From JBBECJ01 sp041751795 (GTDB lineage Bacteria; Chloroflexota; Chloroflexia; Thermomicrobiales; CFX8), in the NCBI GenBank assembly GCA_041751795.1, contig JBGSWU010000131.1, forward strand, positions 1-8,093: a stretch of DNA of 8,093 nt, in the 5' to 3' direction. Below the pieces are notes generated by a model. It saw only the letters and a program-made list of their open reading frames with translations. It was not told where the DNA came from and searched no databases. How positions within the stretch are numbered: the first letter of the stretch is position 1; each line of letters begins with the position of its first letter. Positions 1-6,107 of the stretch are shown here, one piece after another. The translations under genes and the position numbers were made by a program.

Positions 1-573
1 TACCGTGCAGATCGCCTCATCATCAGCGCCGGGCCGTGGTCAGAGGAACTCCTCCGTAACCTTCGGCTGCCGCTACAGGTCGTCCGAATCGTCAACATCT
101 ACTTCGAACCTGAACGACCGGATCTCTGGACAGCAGAACACGGCGCAACCGATTTCCTGTTGAGCGTTCCGGAAGGGAACTATTACGGCATGCCGTCGAT
201 CGAAGGCCAGGGTGTCAAAATTGGTCGTCACGAGAACGGCGAGCCGACGACGGCGCGCAAGATTCGCCGAACGATTGACGCTGAGGAAATCGCGATGCTT
301 CGGGATGTCCTCGATCGCTACATGCCGGGAGCGAGCGGACCGGTTCGCCACGAGATCACCTGCATGTACACGATGACTCCGGACGAGAACTACATCATCG
401 AACGACACCCGGAACACCCGCAGGTCGTCTACGCCTGCGGGTGTTCCGGTACGAGTTACAAGTTCAGTCCGGTAATTGGTGAGATCCTTGCCGGATTGGC
501 GGTCGATGGATCGACGCCGTACGCCACCAGCATGTTCTCATCAAATCGATTCGCTGACGTCGCCGCAAATTGA
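1..573 (+). CDS. FAD-dependent amine oxidase, monomeric sarcosine oxidase/N-methyltryptophan oxidase family (C-terminal part)
   Basis: This is the last 190 codons of a flavoprotein gene that begins before the window, so the N-terminal Rossmann FAD-binding motif is not visible. The family oxidises secondary amines or N-methyl amino acids, using FAD and O2. Visible family marks, numbered from the window edge, are an ISAGPW strand near residues 9-14, GVKIGRH at 71-77 and CMYTMTPDENYIIERHP at 121-137. By comparison with monomeric sarcosine oxidase, Lys73 matches the O2-activating Lys265, His77 matches His269, Cys121 matches the covalent-flavin Cys315 and Tyr123 matches Tyr317. Lys154 in the SYKFSP motif matches the carboxylate-binding Lys348. 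The residue matching His345 is Thr151 (GCSGTSYKFS rather than GFSGHGFKFS), so the substrate may not be sarcosine. The gene ends at TGA 571-573 and converges on the next gene 70 bp away. Family placement is secure from motifs; the substrate is unknown. Confidence 0.9.
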   Translation, partial: YRADRLIISAGPWSEELLRNLRLPLQVVRIVNIYFEPERPDLWTAEHGATDFLLSVPEGNYYGMPSIEGQGVKIGRHENGEPTTARKIRRTIDAEEIAMLRDVLDRYMPGASGPVRHEITCMYTMTPDENYIIERHPEHPQVVYACGCSGTSYKFSPVIGEILAGLAVDGSTPYATSMFSSNRFADVAAN

Positions 574-643
574 ACGCTACGCGGCAACGCGACTTCCGCA
601 CCCACAGGTGGGCCATCGCGTTACCGCACGTCCCTGCGTGGAA

Positions 644-1834
644 CTACAACGTCTTCGGCAACTCGCGCTTGACCTCTTCGATCGCCGAGCCGAGGTTCGT
701 GACCTCTTCCTCAGTGTTATAGAAGCCGGTCGCCATCCGAACGCACGACGGCGACGGGATCGTCCGTAGCGTAAACCCACGATCGAAAAGTGCCGTCACA
801 AGGTCGCTTGGCTCGATCCCGGCAAGGTTGAACGAAATGAGACCGGCCATGCGGTCCTTCGGCGTCAGGATACTAACGCCGTCGATACTATCGAGCGTTT
901 TGTAGGTCAGCCTGCCGAGCGTCGCGATCCGATCGTATGCCCAATCAAAGCCGACGTCATCGACGAGCCATTCGGTCGCTGCCCGCTGACCGGCAATAAG
1001 CGGGAAGTACGTCGCGATCCGGTCGAAGCGAGCCGCACCAGCGGTCGGCGTGAAGTAGCCACCCATGTTGTCGACGCCGCCCATCGCGTTCCCGTAGTTC
1101 ACGTACGTCTGCTGGAACCAGCTGATGCGCTCTTCGCGAATCCAGAGCGAGCCTGTCCCTTCCGGTCCACACATCCACTTCTGGCCCGGCATCGCATAGG
1201 CGTCAGGATCGTTCTCATACAACTTCGGATCGATCGATCCCGCCGACTGGGCAGCATCGACGAGAACGAGCACATCGTGCCTGCGACAGACCTCGACGAT
1301 CTCATTCAGCGGCAAAACTGCTCCGGTGTTCCAGGCGAGATGAGAAATGACGATGGCGCGCGTTCGCTTGGTGATAACGCGTTCGATCTTACCGGCGACG
1401 TCGCCCTCGCCATACCCGAGATCCACAACCCGAATTTGCACGCCACTGCGATGGGCCGCGACGTATAGCGGAAGCTGACCGCCGGGATGTTCCAGGTTGG
1501 TAATGATGGCTTCGTCGCCGCGCTGCCAATCGACACCGTGGATCATGATGTTCATGCCTTCGGTCGTCAGCTGGGTCAGGGCAATCTCATCAGACTTGAC
1601 ATTGAATGCCCGTGCCAGTGCATCGCGAGCGGCTGGCTTGAGGGCCATCTTCGTCTTCCAGCCATCCATCGCGATCCGGCCCTCTTCGAACTCCGTGAGG
1701 GCCATCTGTGCCATCGCCTCGTGGGCGACACGCGGGAGTGGACCGTTCGTTCCCGTGTTCAGGTACACCTGCGAATGTACCGCTGGAAGTTGCGCGCGAA
1801 TCTCATCGACCTTTGAATCAACCTGTATGGCCAC
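644..1834 (-). CDS. Class V aminotransferase-family PLP enzyme (cysteine desulfurase/isopenicillin N epimerase-like)
   Basis: This is a fold-type I PLP enzyme of 396 residues. The N-terminal part has YLNTGTNGPLP (24-34) and NLEHPGG (113-119), where His116 should stack on the cofactor. The cofactor aspartate is Asp193 in LVDAAQSAG, with Gln196 after it. The Schiff-base lysine is Lys219 in PGQKWMCGPEGTGSLW. The C-terminal domain ends with a CVRMATGFYNTEEE segment (364-377), where Arg366 should bind the substrate carboxylate. The longer, Cys-bearing loop of SufS-type desulfurases (RxGHHC) is absent; the only cysteine there is Cys364, right before the VR. I therefore favour an aminotransferase, epimerase or C-S/C-N lyase over an ordinary Fe-S cysteine desulfurase. 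The GTG start at 1834 is preferred because AAAAGGAG lies 5 nt upstream; an in-frame ATG at 1885 would add 17 residues but has no ribosome binding site. No Suf, Isc or ergothioneine genes are adjacent. Family is sure, reaction is not. Confidence 0.88.
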   Translation of the reverse strand: MAIQVDSKVDEIRAQLPAVHSQVYLNTGTNGPLPRVAHEAMAQMALTEFEEGRIAMDGWKTKMALKPAARDALARAFNVKSDEIALTQLTTEGMNIMIHGVDWQRGDEAIITNLEHPGGQLPLYVAAHRSGVQIRVVDLGYGEGDVAGKIERVITKRTRAIVISHLAWNTGAVLPLNEIVEVCRRHDVLVLVDAAQSAGSIDPKLYENDPDAYAMPGQKWMCGPEGTGSLWIREERISWFQQTYVNYGNAMGGVDNMGGYFTPTAGAARFDRIATYFPLIAGQRAATEWLVDDVGFDWAYDRIATLGRLTYKTLDSIDGVSILTPKDRMAGLISFNLAGIEPSDLVTALFDRGFTLRTIPSPSCVRMATGFYNTEEEVTNLGSAIEEVKRELPKTL

Positions 1835-1839
1835 ACTTG

Positions 1840-1847
1840 CTCCTTTT
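1840..1847 (-). promoter_or_regulatory. Ribosome binding site fixing a GTG start
   Basis: On the minus strand AAAAGGAG is followed by 5 nt and then GTG at 1834. The alternative in-frame ATG at 1885 has no comparable site, so this sequence decides the start of the class V PLP enzyme. Confidence 0.75.
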
Positions 1848-1952
1848 GCGTGATGTCCCACCGGTAGCCCACGCGCCACAACCATGGGTGGCTATGACGG
1901 TGGGTTCGATGGCGGTGACGTATCCAAAACCGACAAGAACCGCTCGATCGCC

Positions 1953-1969
1953 ATGGACCTCACGTCCAT
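1953..1969. repeat. Inverted repeat in divergent intergenic region
   Basis: ATGGAC-CTCAC-GTCCAT is a perfect 6-bp inverted repeat with a 5-nt spacer. It lies roughly midway between the divergent starts of the class V PLP enzyme (1834, minus) and the methyltransferase (2076, plus). Its size and position suit a dimeric repressor or activator site, but 6-bp arms can occur by chance and no known operator is matched. Confidence 0.3.
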
Positions 1970-2013
1970 TCACCCGCAACAGACCTTGGCGAGCGGCTAG
2001 TCGCTCCAACCGA

Positions 2014-2022
2014 TGCTACACT
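2014..2022 (+). promoter_or_regulatory. Candidate extended -10 promoter for the methyltransferase gene
   Basis: TGCTACACT fits the extended -10 form TGnTAnnnT and lies 53 nt upstream of the methyltransferase start at 2076. There is no good -35 box at the normal distance; the nearest TTG-containing hexamer (TTGGCG, 1986-1991) is 25 nt away. An extended -10 can work without a -35, but this remains a single-motif call. Confidence 0.3.
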
Positions 2023-2063
2023 CGTTCTGTCACCTAATCCAGATGGTCGTCAGGCTACCGTTT

Positions 2064-2069
2064 GGGAGG
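2064..2069 (+). promoter_or_regulatory. Ribosome binding site fixing the methyltransferase start
   Basis: GGGAGG with a 6-nt spacer precedes ATG 2076. An in-frame ATG 63 nt further upstream (2013) overlaps the candidate -10 box and has no ribosome binding site, so 2076 is chosen. Confidence 0.75.
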
Positions 2070-2075
2070 TTCTAC

Positions 2076-2918
2076 ATGACACGCGACTCCTCGTCGCCGC
2101 ATCGAGACATCTACGTCGCCGGATACACTACGGCAGCTCACGACTATATGGCCATCCGCTCGGCAACTGACGTCGTGGCGTTTGTTGTGCCGCACCTTCG
2201 CCCAGGGATGCAGTTATTGGACTGTGGCTGTGGACCGGGTTCAATCACGGTAGGGCTTGCTGACATTGTGGCGCCTGGCCAGGTTACCGGTATAGATCAC
2301 GAACCGCTACAAGTGGACCGAGCTCGAGCCTTAGCGGCCGAGCGCCTTGTGGCCAACGTGACGTTCGAAACTGCCGACCTGTTCAACCTGCCTTTTCCTG
2401 ATGCCTCGTTCGATGGGGTTGTCGCCCACGCCGTCCTTATGCACGTCGCGGATCGACTCACGGCGTTACGGGAGTTTCATCGCGTACTACGTCCCGGTGG
2501 ATTCGTCGCCGTGAAGGACATCAAGACCGACCATCAGATTCTCGAGCCGTCGACACCGCTGTTGCGTGAATTTTTGGAACTGCTCGATCGAGCCCGACGT
2601 CACAACGGGATACCAACATCCGCGCCTCATCGATACCGGGCGTTACTTCGCGAGGCTGGATTCATCAATGTTGAGGTGATGGCTAACTGCGTCAACCATT
2701 CAACCCCGGAAGCGATTCACCGGATTGCTGAATTTCATCTTGGTCAAGCGCGAGCAGCTGGACTTCAACGGACGATTCGCGAGCAGGGATGGGCCGATCA
2801 AGATCACCTTAACGCGATCTGTGCCGAGTTGGAAGAGTGGGCCGAGCACCCAGATGCATTCCGCGTTGAACTGTGGTGCGCGGGTTTGGGCTGGGTGCCG
2901 GATACAATATTCGCCTGA
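2076..2918 (+). CDS. Class I SAM-dependent methyltransferase (UbiE/Methyltransf_11 type)
   Basis: This is a 280-residue Rossmann-fold methyltransferase of unassigned substrate. Motif I, which binds SAM, is LLDCGCGPGS (47-56). The acidic end of strand 2 that contacts the ribose is GIDHE (72-76, Asp74/Glu76). Motif II is ETADLFNLPF (98-107, Asp101), followed by FDGVVAHAVLMHV (112-124). Motif III is the HRVLRPGG turn (135-142). These segments resemble UbiE/COQ5-like small-molecule methyltransferases. The C-terminal 130 residues, mostly helical in appearance and ending in LWCAGLGWVP, would form the substrate lid and carry no motif that names the acceptor. The gene stands alone: it is divergent from the PLP enzyme upstream and convergent with the trans-sulfuration gene downstream, so context does not assign a pathway. 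No membrane segment or signal peptide is seen. Confidence 0.88.
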   Translation: MTRDSSSPHRDIYVAGYTTAAHDYMAIRSATDVVAFVVPHLRPGMQLLDCGCGPGSITVGLADIVAPGQVTGIDHEPLQVDRARALAAERLVANVTFETADLFNLPFPDASFDGVVAHAVLMHVADRLTALREFHRVLRPGGFVAVKDIKTDHQILEPSTPLLREFLELLDRARRHNGIPTSAPHRYRALLREAGFINVEVMANCVNHSTPEAIHRIAEFHLGQARAAGLQRTIREQGWADQDHLNAICAELEEWAEHPDAFRVELWCAGLGWVPDTIFA

Positions 2919-3046
2919 TGACCCGTGGCTACGTCTCTTTCAGCAACGTCTATTGTGCAACAGATTCCAGAACACGCTCAATTCCCAGCAGCATTCGGCA
3001 TTCGTCGGCACGTAAAGACGGTCCGTCATCACCAACCGAACGGTGC

Positions 3047-4276
3047 CTACGACACGCGAGCGGCTCGCTCCAGTGCCTGGTCCAGATCGTTGATGATGTC
3101 TTCGGGGTCTTCAATCCCGATCGAGATGCGCAACAACCCCTCGCCGATACCGACGGCTTCGCGTTCTTCCGGTGTCAGCGCCCGGTGTGAGGACATCGCC
3201 GGATACAGCGACAGTGAATACACGTCGCCAAGCGAGGTCGCGGGAACGATCATGTTTAGACTTTCCAGGAAGGCAAACGCCTGCTCACGTCCGGCATCGC
3301 GAATGTCGATCGAGAGCATTCCGCCGTAGCCGCGATCGCCAAACAGACGCTTGGCCGTTGCATGGCTCGGGTGACTCGGCAGACCCGGATAGTTCACCCG
3401 TGCGACGCGCGGATGGCTCGCCAATCGCGCTGCAACGATCGCGGCATTGCGACACTGCCGCTCCATCCGCAGTGGCAGCGTCTTGAGTCCTCGCAGGGCC
3501 AACCAGGCCTCAAACGGACCGAAGATCGCGCCCGCCATTTTCGCGAAGTTTGCTAGCCGCTCACGCCGCATCGATGTCGTCGCGACGATACCGCCTGTTA
3601 CATCACCATGACCCGCGATGTACTTCGTCAATGAATGGACGACGAGTTGAGCACCATCCGCGGCAGGGGTGTAGAGGACAGGTGAATTAAATGTCGCGTC
3701 GACAAGTACCGCTGCCCGGACCTTCTTCGCGATTTCGACGATTCTCGGGACATCTGTGACACGCATCAGCGGATTTGAGATGACTTCGCAGACGATCAAC
3801 GCTGGCGACAAGCGGCCAACGGCGTCCTCGACAGCGGCCAGGTCGAGGGTATCAACAAACTCGACCGTGCATCCCCATTCACGCATGAATCCGGAAAGCA
3901 TCTGATAAGTCGCGCCATACAGATCCTGTGACGCGACGATCGCGTCGCCTGCCACGACGCTGGTCATGATCGCAGCATGGATGGCTGACATGCCCGACGA
4001 GAACGAGACTGCCGATGTTGTTCCTTCGAGATCTGCGATGGCCGTTTCGAGAGCGGTCGTCGTTGGATTGCCGTATCGTGTGTAGACGTATTTGCCCTCG
4101 GCGCCACCGAGAGCGGCGTCCATGATCTCCAGATCGTCATAGACATAGGCAGAACCAGGATAGATCGGTGTCACGACCGGCGTGAACTGCGGAGGATCGG
4201 GCCGTTCACCACTGTGGACCGCTCGACTAGCCGGCTGCATCCCCTTTACACGCGCTTTGCTGCGCTCGTTTTCCAC
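3047..4276 (-). CDS. Trans-sulfuration PLP enzyme (cystathionine gamma-synthase/methionine gamma-lyase family)
   Basis: This is a 409-residue Cys/Met-metabolism PLP enzyme acting on cysteine, homoserine esters, cystathionine or methionine. From the GTG at 4276, AVHSGE is at 19-24 and TPIYPGSA at 36-43. YTRYGNPT (65-72) supplies Tyr65 and Arg67, which bind the PLP phosphate of the partner subunit. SGMSAIHAA is at 94-102 and DLYGATY has the catalytic Tyr120. VDATFNSP has the cofactor Asp193, HSLTKY has the Schiff-base Lys218, and LLRISIGIED has Arg383 for the substrate carboxylate. The methionine gamma-lyase cysteine after LYG is Ala122, which argues against a classical Met gamma-lyase. The usual DNTF is DATF. 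The start is uncertain: GTG 4276 has a GAGGGAAGG-type site 9 nt away, while ATG 4240 (397 residues) has AAAGGGG directly touching it. Both leave the domain intact. It is divergent from the ARH-fold operon. Confidence 0.87.
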   Translation of the reverse strand: MENERSKARVKGMQPASRAVHSGERPDPPQFTPVVTPIYPGSAYVYDDLEIMDAALGGAEGKYVYTRYGNPTTTALETAIADLEGTTSAVSFSSGMSAIHAAIMTSVVAGDAIVASQDLYGATYQMLSGFMREWGCTVEFVDTLDLAAVEDAVGRLSPALIVCEVISNPLMRVTDVPRIVEIAKKVRAAVLVDATFNSPVLYTPAADGAQLVVHSLTKYIAGHGDVTGGIVATTSMRRERLANFAKMAGAIFGPFEAWLALRGLKTLPLRMERQCRNAAIVAARLASHPRVARVNYPGLPSHPSHATAKRLFGDRGYGGMLSIDIRDAGREQAFAFLESLNMIVPATSLGDVYSLSLYPAMSSHRALTPEEREAVGIGEGLLRISIGIEDPEDIINDLDQALERAARVS

Positions 4277-4280
4277 GCAT

Positions 4281-4294
4281 TCCCGCCTTCCCTC
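4281..4294 (-). promoter_or_regulatory. Purine-rich ribosome binding site for a GTG start
   Basis: On the minus strand GAGGGAAGGCGGGA precedes GTG 4276. The AGGGAAGG core is 9 nt from the start codon. It is the main reason for preferring this start over ATG 4240. Confidence 0.45.
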
Positions 4295-4381
4295 ATCGAC
4301 GACCGTGATTGCATGGCCATAGTACCCGTGTCCATCCATTGCGACCAGCAGTGACAACGATGCGGTACGCTATTCGAGCGT

Positions 4382-4409
4382 TTGTGATTCGCGTAACGAT
4401 ACGTATACC
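4382..4409 (+). promoter_or_regulatory. Weak candidate promoter for the ARH-fold/HAD operon
   Basis: TTGTGA (4382-4387), a 16-nt spacer and TATACC (4404-4409) resemble a sigma70 promoter. Transcription would begin only about 10 nt before ATG 4426, leaving part or all of the ribosome binding site outside the message, which counts against it. Two small palindromes lie here as well: ACGCT-N5-AGCGT (4367-4381) and ATACGTAT (4399-4406, overlapping the -10). Confidence 0.25.
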
Positions 4410-4412
4410 GAT

Positions 4413-4417
4413 GGAAG
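4413..4417 (+). promoter_or_regulatory. Ribosome binding site deciding the ARH-fold protein start
   Basis: GGAAG lies 8 nt before ATG 4426. It overlaps the alternative in-frame ATG at 4411, which itself has no upstream Shine-Dalgarno match. Starting at 4426 also puts the family's first conserved helix at the expected distance from the N-terminus. Confidence 0.55.
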
Positions 4418-4425
4418 TACTGCCG

Positions 4426-5421
4426 ATGTCACCCTTGCCCCAACCGACCGCCGCCGACCGCTACCTGGGTTGCCTGCTTGGCATGGCAATCGGTGACGCG
4501 TTGGGAATGCCGTCCAGTGCGGGCTCGAACGATTCGCCGATTATTGGCTACGAGCCGCTATTGGATGTGGACGGCACGGAGAAGGTTCAGGCAGGGCAGT
4601 TCACGTCGCACACCGAATTCGCACTGTGCCTGGTCGAAACGCTCGTTTCGTCCAACGGGTTCATTGATCCGGATACCACCGGCTATCGCTTTGTCCAAGT
4701 CCTCCGCAGCGAACACGGCCACCTCGTCGATCCGACGTCTCGCGCAGCCATCGAACGCGCGGACGAAACCGGCGAGTACCAGCACGGGTTGGTCGGGGAT
4801 GGACCGATCGAACCGGGACCGGCTGCAAGAATCGCACCCATTGGGCTCGTCCACGCTTTAGGGCAAATCAACTCCGAGATGTTCGTGCGCGAGGTGATGC
4901 GGGCGACATTGATCACCCACGCCGATCCGGACGCTGTCAATGGAGCGCTGGCGCTGGCGTGGGCAGTGAGCCTGGCGGTCCAGCACGAGGTTGTCCCTGA
5001 GATGGTCGCCAGCGAGGTGCTGGCGTTTATCGACGAAGACGACACAGCGAGAAAAGTGCGAATCGCTGCCGAAGCACTCATCAACCGCACGACCAGTGAA
5101 CGTGATGAGGCAATCCTCGCGAGAATCGGCCCCGGGAACACGATCGCGGAGGCAGTCGCCCGCGCACTGTACCTGTTCGGCATTCACCGCGACGATTTTG
5201 AACGAGGAGTGCTGGAAGCCGTGAACAGTGGACGCGAAGGAGCGGCTGTTGGCGCTATGGTCGGCGCGCTCCTCGGTGCGCAGATCGGCGCGAAGGCGCT
5301 GCCGCTGCCGCTCATAGAAGGGCTGGAAGGAAGAATGTACATCCTGATGGCGGGACCAGCGCTGTTCCGGACTGCTCAACGGCGGGCGGGGCTGTTCCTG
5401 CCGCTGCATGCCCGACCATGA
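4426..5421 (+). CDS. ADP-ribosylglycohydrolase-fold protein lacking metal-binding residues (probable pseudoenzyme)
   Basis: This 331-residue protein has the order of motifs of the ADP-ribosylglycohydrolase (DraG/ARH) family, whose active members remove ADP-ribose from proteins or small molecules using two Mg ions. The N-terminal helix motif YLGCLLGMAIGDALGMP (13-29) is typical. RIAPIGL (135-141) and ITHADPDAV (163-171) follow in the usual order. The C-terminal GAMVGALLGAQIG helix (276-288) also fits. The first metal site, normally TDDT, reads TSHT at 60-63. The second, normally GDTDT before GA, reads GREGAAVGA at 269-277, so its Asp/Asp/Thr ligands become Glu/Ala/Ala. Hydrolase activity by the known mechanism is therefore unlikely. 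The frame is intact and the fold motifs are kept, so it is probably a functional protein rather than a decayed gene. ATG 4426 is chosen for GGAAG 8 nt upstream; ATG 4411 has none. It overlaps the HAD gene by ATGA. Confidence 0.82.
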   Translation: MSPLPQPTAADRYLGCLLGMAIGDALGMPSSAGSNDSPIIGYEPLLDVDGTEKVQAGQFTSHTEFALCLVETLVSSNGFIDPDTTGYRFVQVLRSEHGHLVDPTSRAAIERADETGEYQHGLVGDGPIEPGPAARIAPIGLVHALGQINSEMFVREVMRATLITHADPDAVNGALALAWAVSLAVQHEVVPEMVASEVLAFIDEDDTARKVRIAAEALINRTTSERDEAILARIGPGNTIAEAVARALYLFGIHRDDFERGVLEAVNSGREGAAVGAMVGALLGAQIGAKALPLPLIEGLEGRMYILMAGPALFRTAQRRAGLFLPLHARP

Positions 5422-6089
5422 GCGTGCAACCCATTCGCGCTGTTGTCTTCGATCTTGATGGTCTCCTGATCGATTCCGAACCATTACAGGCATGGGCGTG
5501 GCATGAGTATGTCAGCCGGTTCGGTGCCGTCATGACACCTGACATCCTCCCGCGAATGCTCGGCCTACGCGCCGTTGATGCCGTCAAGATCCCGATCGAA
5601 ATGCTCGACCTGCCGATCGATGAAGCAACGGCCCTGCACGATCGCGACGAGATCTTTCTCGCAGCCGTCCCCGGAGCGATCCATCCGCATGATGGTGCGC
5701 GTTCACTGATCGACGAGCTGCGGTCGCTCGACATCCCGATTGCCCTGGCGACATCCGGTCATCGCCGGTATGTCGATCTGGCCCTGGAAAGCGCAGGGCT
5801 GGCTGGCTGCTTCGACTACGAAATCACTGCCGAACTGGTGACCCGCGGCAAGCCTCATCCAGATGTGTACCTGCGCGCTGCGGAAAAGCTCGGTGTCGAT
5901 CCAACGACCTGCCTCGCGCTTGAAGACGCACCGAATGGCGTCGTCGCAGCCAAAGCCGCAGGAATGTACTGTTTCGCCATTCCGGGCGAGCATGGAAACA
6001 ACGACGGTGTTTCAATGGCTGACGCCGTGCTCGAATCATTGAACGATGTCACCAGCGAGATGGACCGACGAGGCTGGTTGACACGCTGA
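5418..6089 (+). CDS. HAD-superfamily (subfamily IA) phosphatase, beta-phosphoglucomutase-like
   Basis: This is a 223-residue hydrolase with all four HAD motifs. Motif I is VVFDLDGLLIDSE (9-21), with nucleophile Asp12 and acid/base Asp14. Motif II is LATSG (110-114, Thr112/Ser113). Motif III is RGKPHPD (143-149) with Lys145. Motif IV is LALEDAPNG (166-174) with Glu169/Asp170, which bind Mg. The helical C1 cap between residues 20 and 85 is the type found in phosphoglycolate phosphatase, beta-phosphoglucomutase and sugar-phosphate or nucleotide phosphatases; the sequence does not pick one. The ATG overlaps the stop of the preceding ARH-fold gene (ATGA) and lacks a clear ribosome binding site, so translation is probably coupled to that gene and the two proteins may work in one pathway. 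The downstream phosphoribosyltransferase converges on it with an 18-bp gap. Confidence 0.9.
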   Translation: MSVQPIRAVVFDLDGLLIDSEPLQAWAWHEYVSRFGAVMTPDILPRMLGLRAVDAVKIPIEMLDLPIDEATALHDRDEIFLAAVPGAIHPHDGARSLIDELRSLDIPIALATSGHRRYVDLALESAGLAGCFDYEITAELVTRGKPHPDVYLRAAEKLGVDPTTCLALEDAPNGVVAAKAAGMYCFAIPGEHGNNDGVSMADAVLESLNDVTSEMDRRGWLTR

Positions 6090-6107
6090 AGCTCGTGAAC
6101 CGGGCGA

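Noticed and set aside
580..591. CGCG-GCAA-CGCG hairpin just after the flavoprotein stop codon
   Set aside because: Only a 4-bp stem with a stable tetraloop and no T tract; too small to call a terminator for the convergent pair.
644..2918. An ergothioneine-type cluster, since a class V PLP enzyme sits beside a methyltransferase
   Set aside because: The methyltransferase has UbiE-type motifs and does not look like EgtD, there is no EgtB or EgtC, and the two genes are divergent.
3007..3047. Nested inverted repeats (GGCAC/GTGCC around GACG-GTC-CGTC) between the convergent methyltransferase and trans-sulfuration genes
   Set aside because: Short arms, a large outer loop and no T tract on either strand; not enough for a bidirectional terminator call.
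4277..4425. SAM-responsive riboswitch upstream of the trans-sulfuration gene
   Set aside because: The 149-bp region on the minus strand shows no multi-helix SAM aptamer pattern and is too short for one plus an expression platform.
4683..5183. 166-codon minus-strand open frame within the ARH-fold gene
   Set aside because: Very Ser/Ala/Arg-rich with no motif; a shadow of the plus-strand gene.
4858..5493. Long open frame of 211 codons on the minus strand opposite the ARH-fold and HAD genes
   Set aside because: It lies wholly antisense to two well-recognised genes, has a low-complexity charged composition and no domain motif. It reflects the codon bias of the plus-strand genes.
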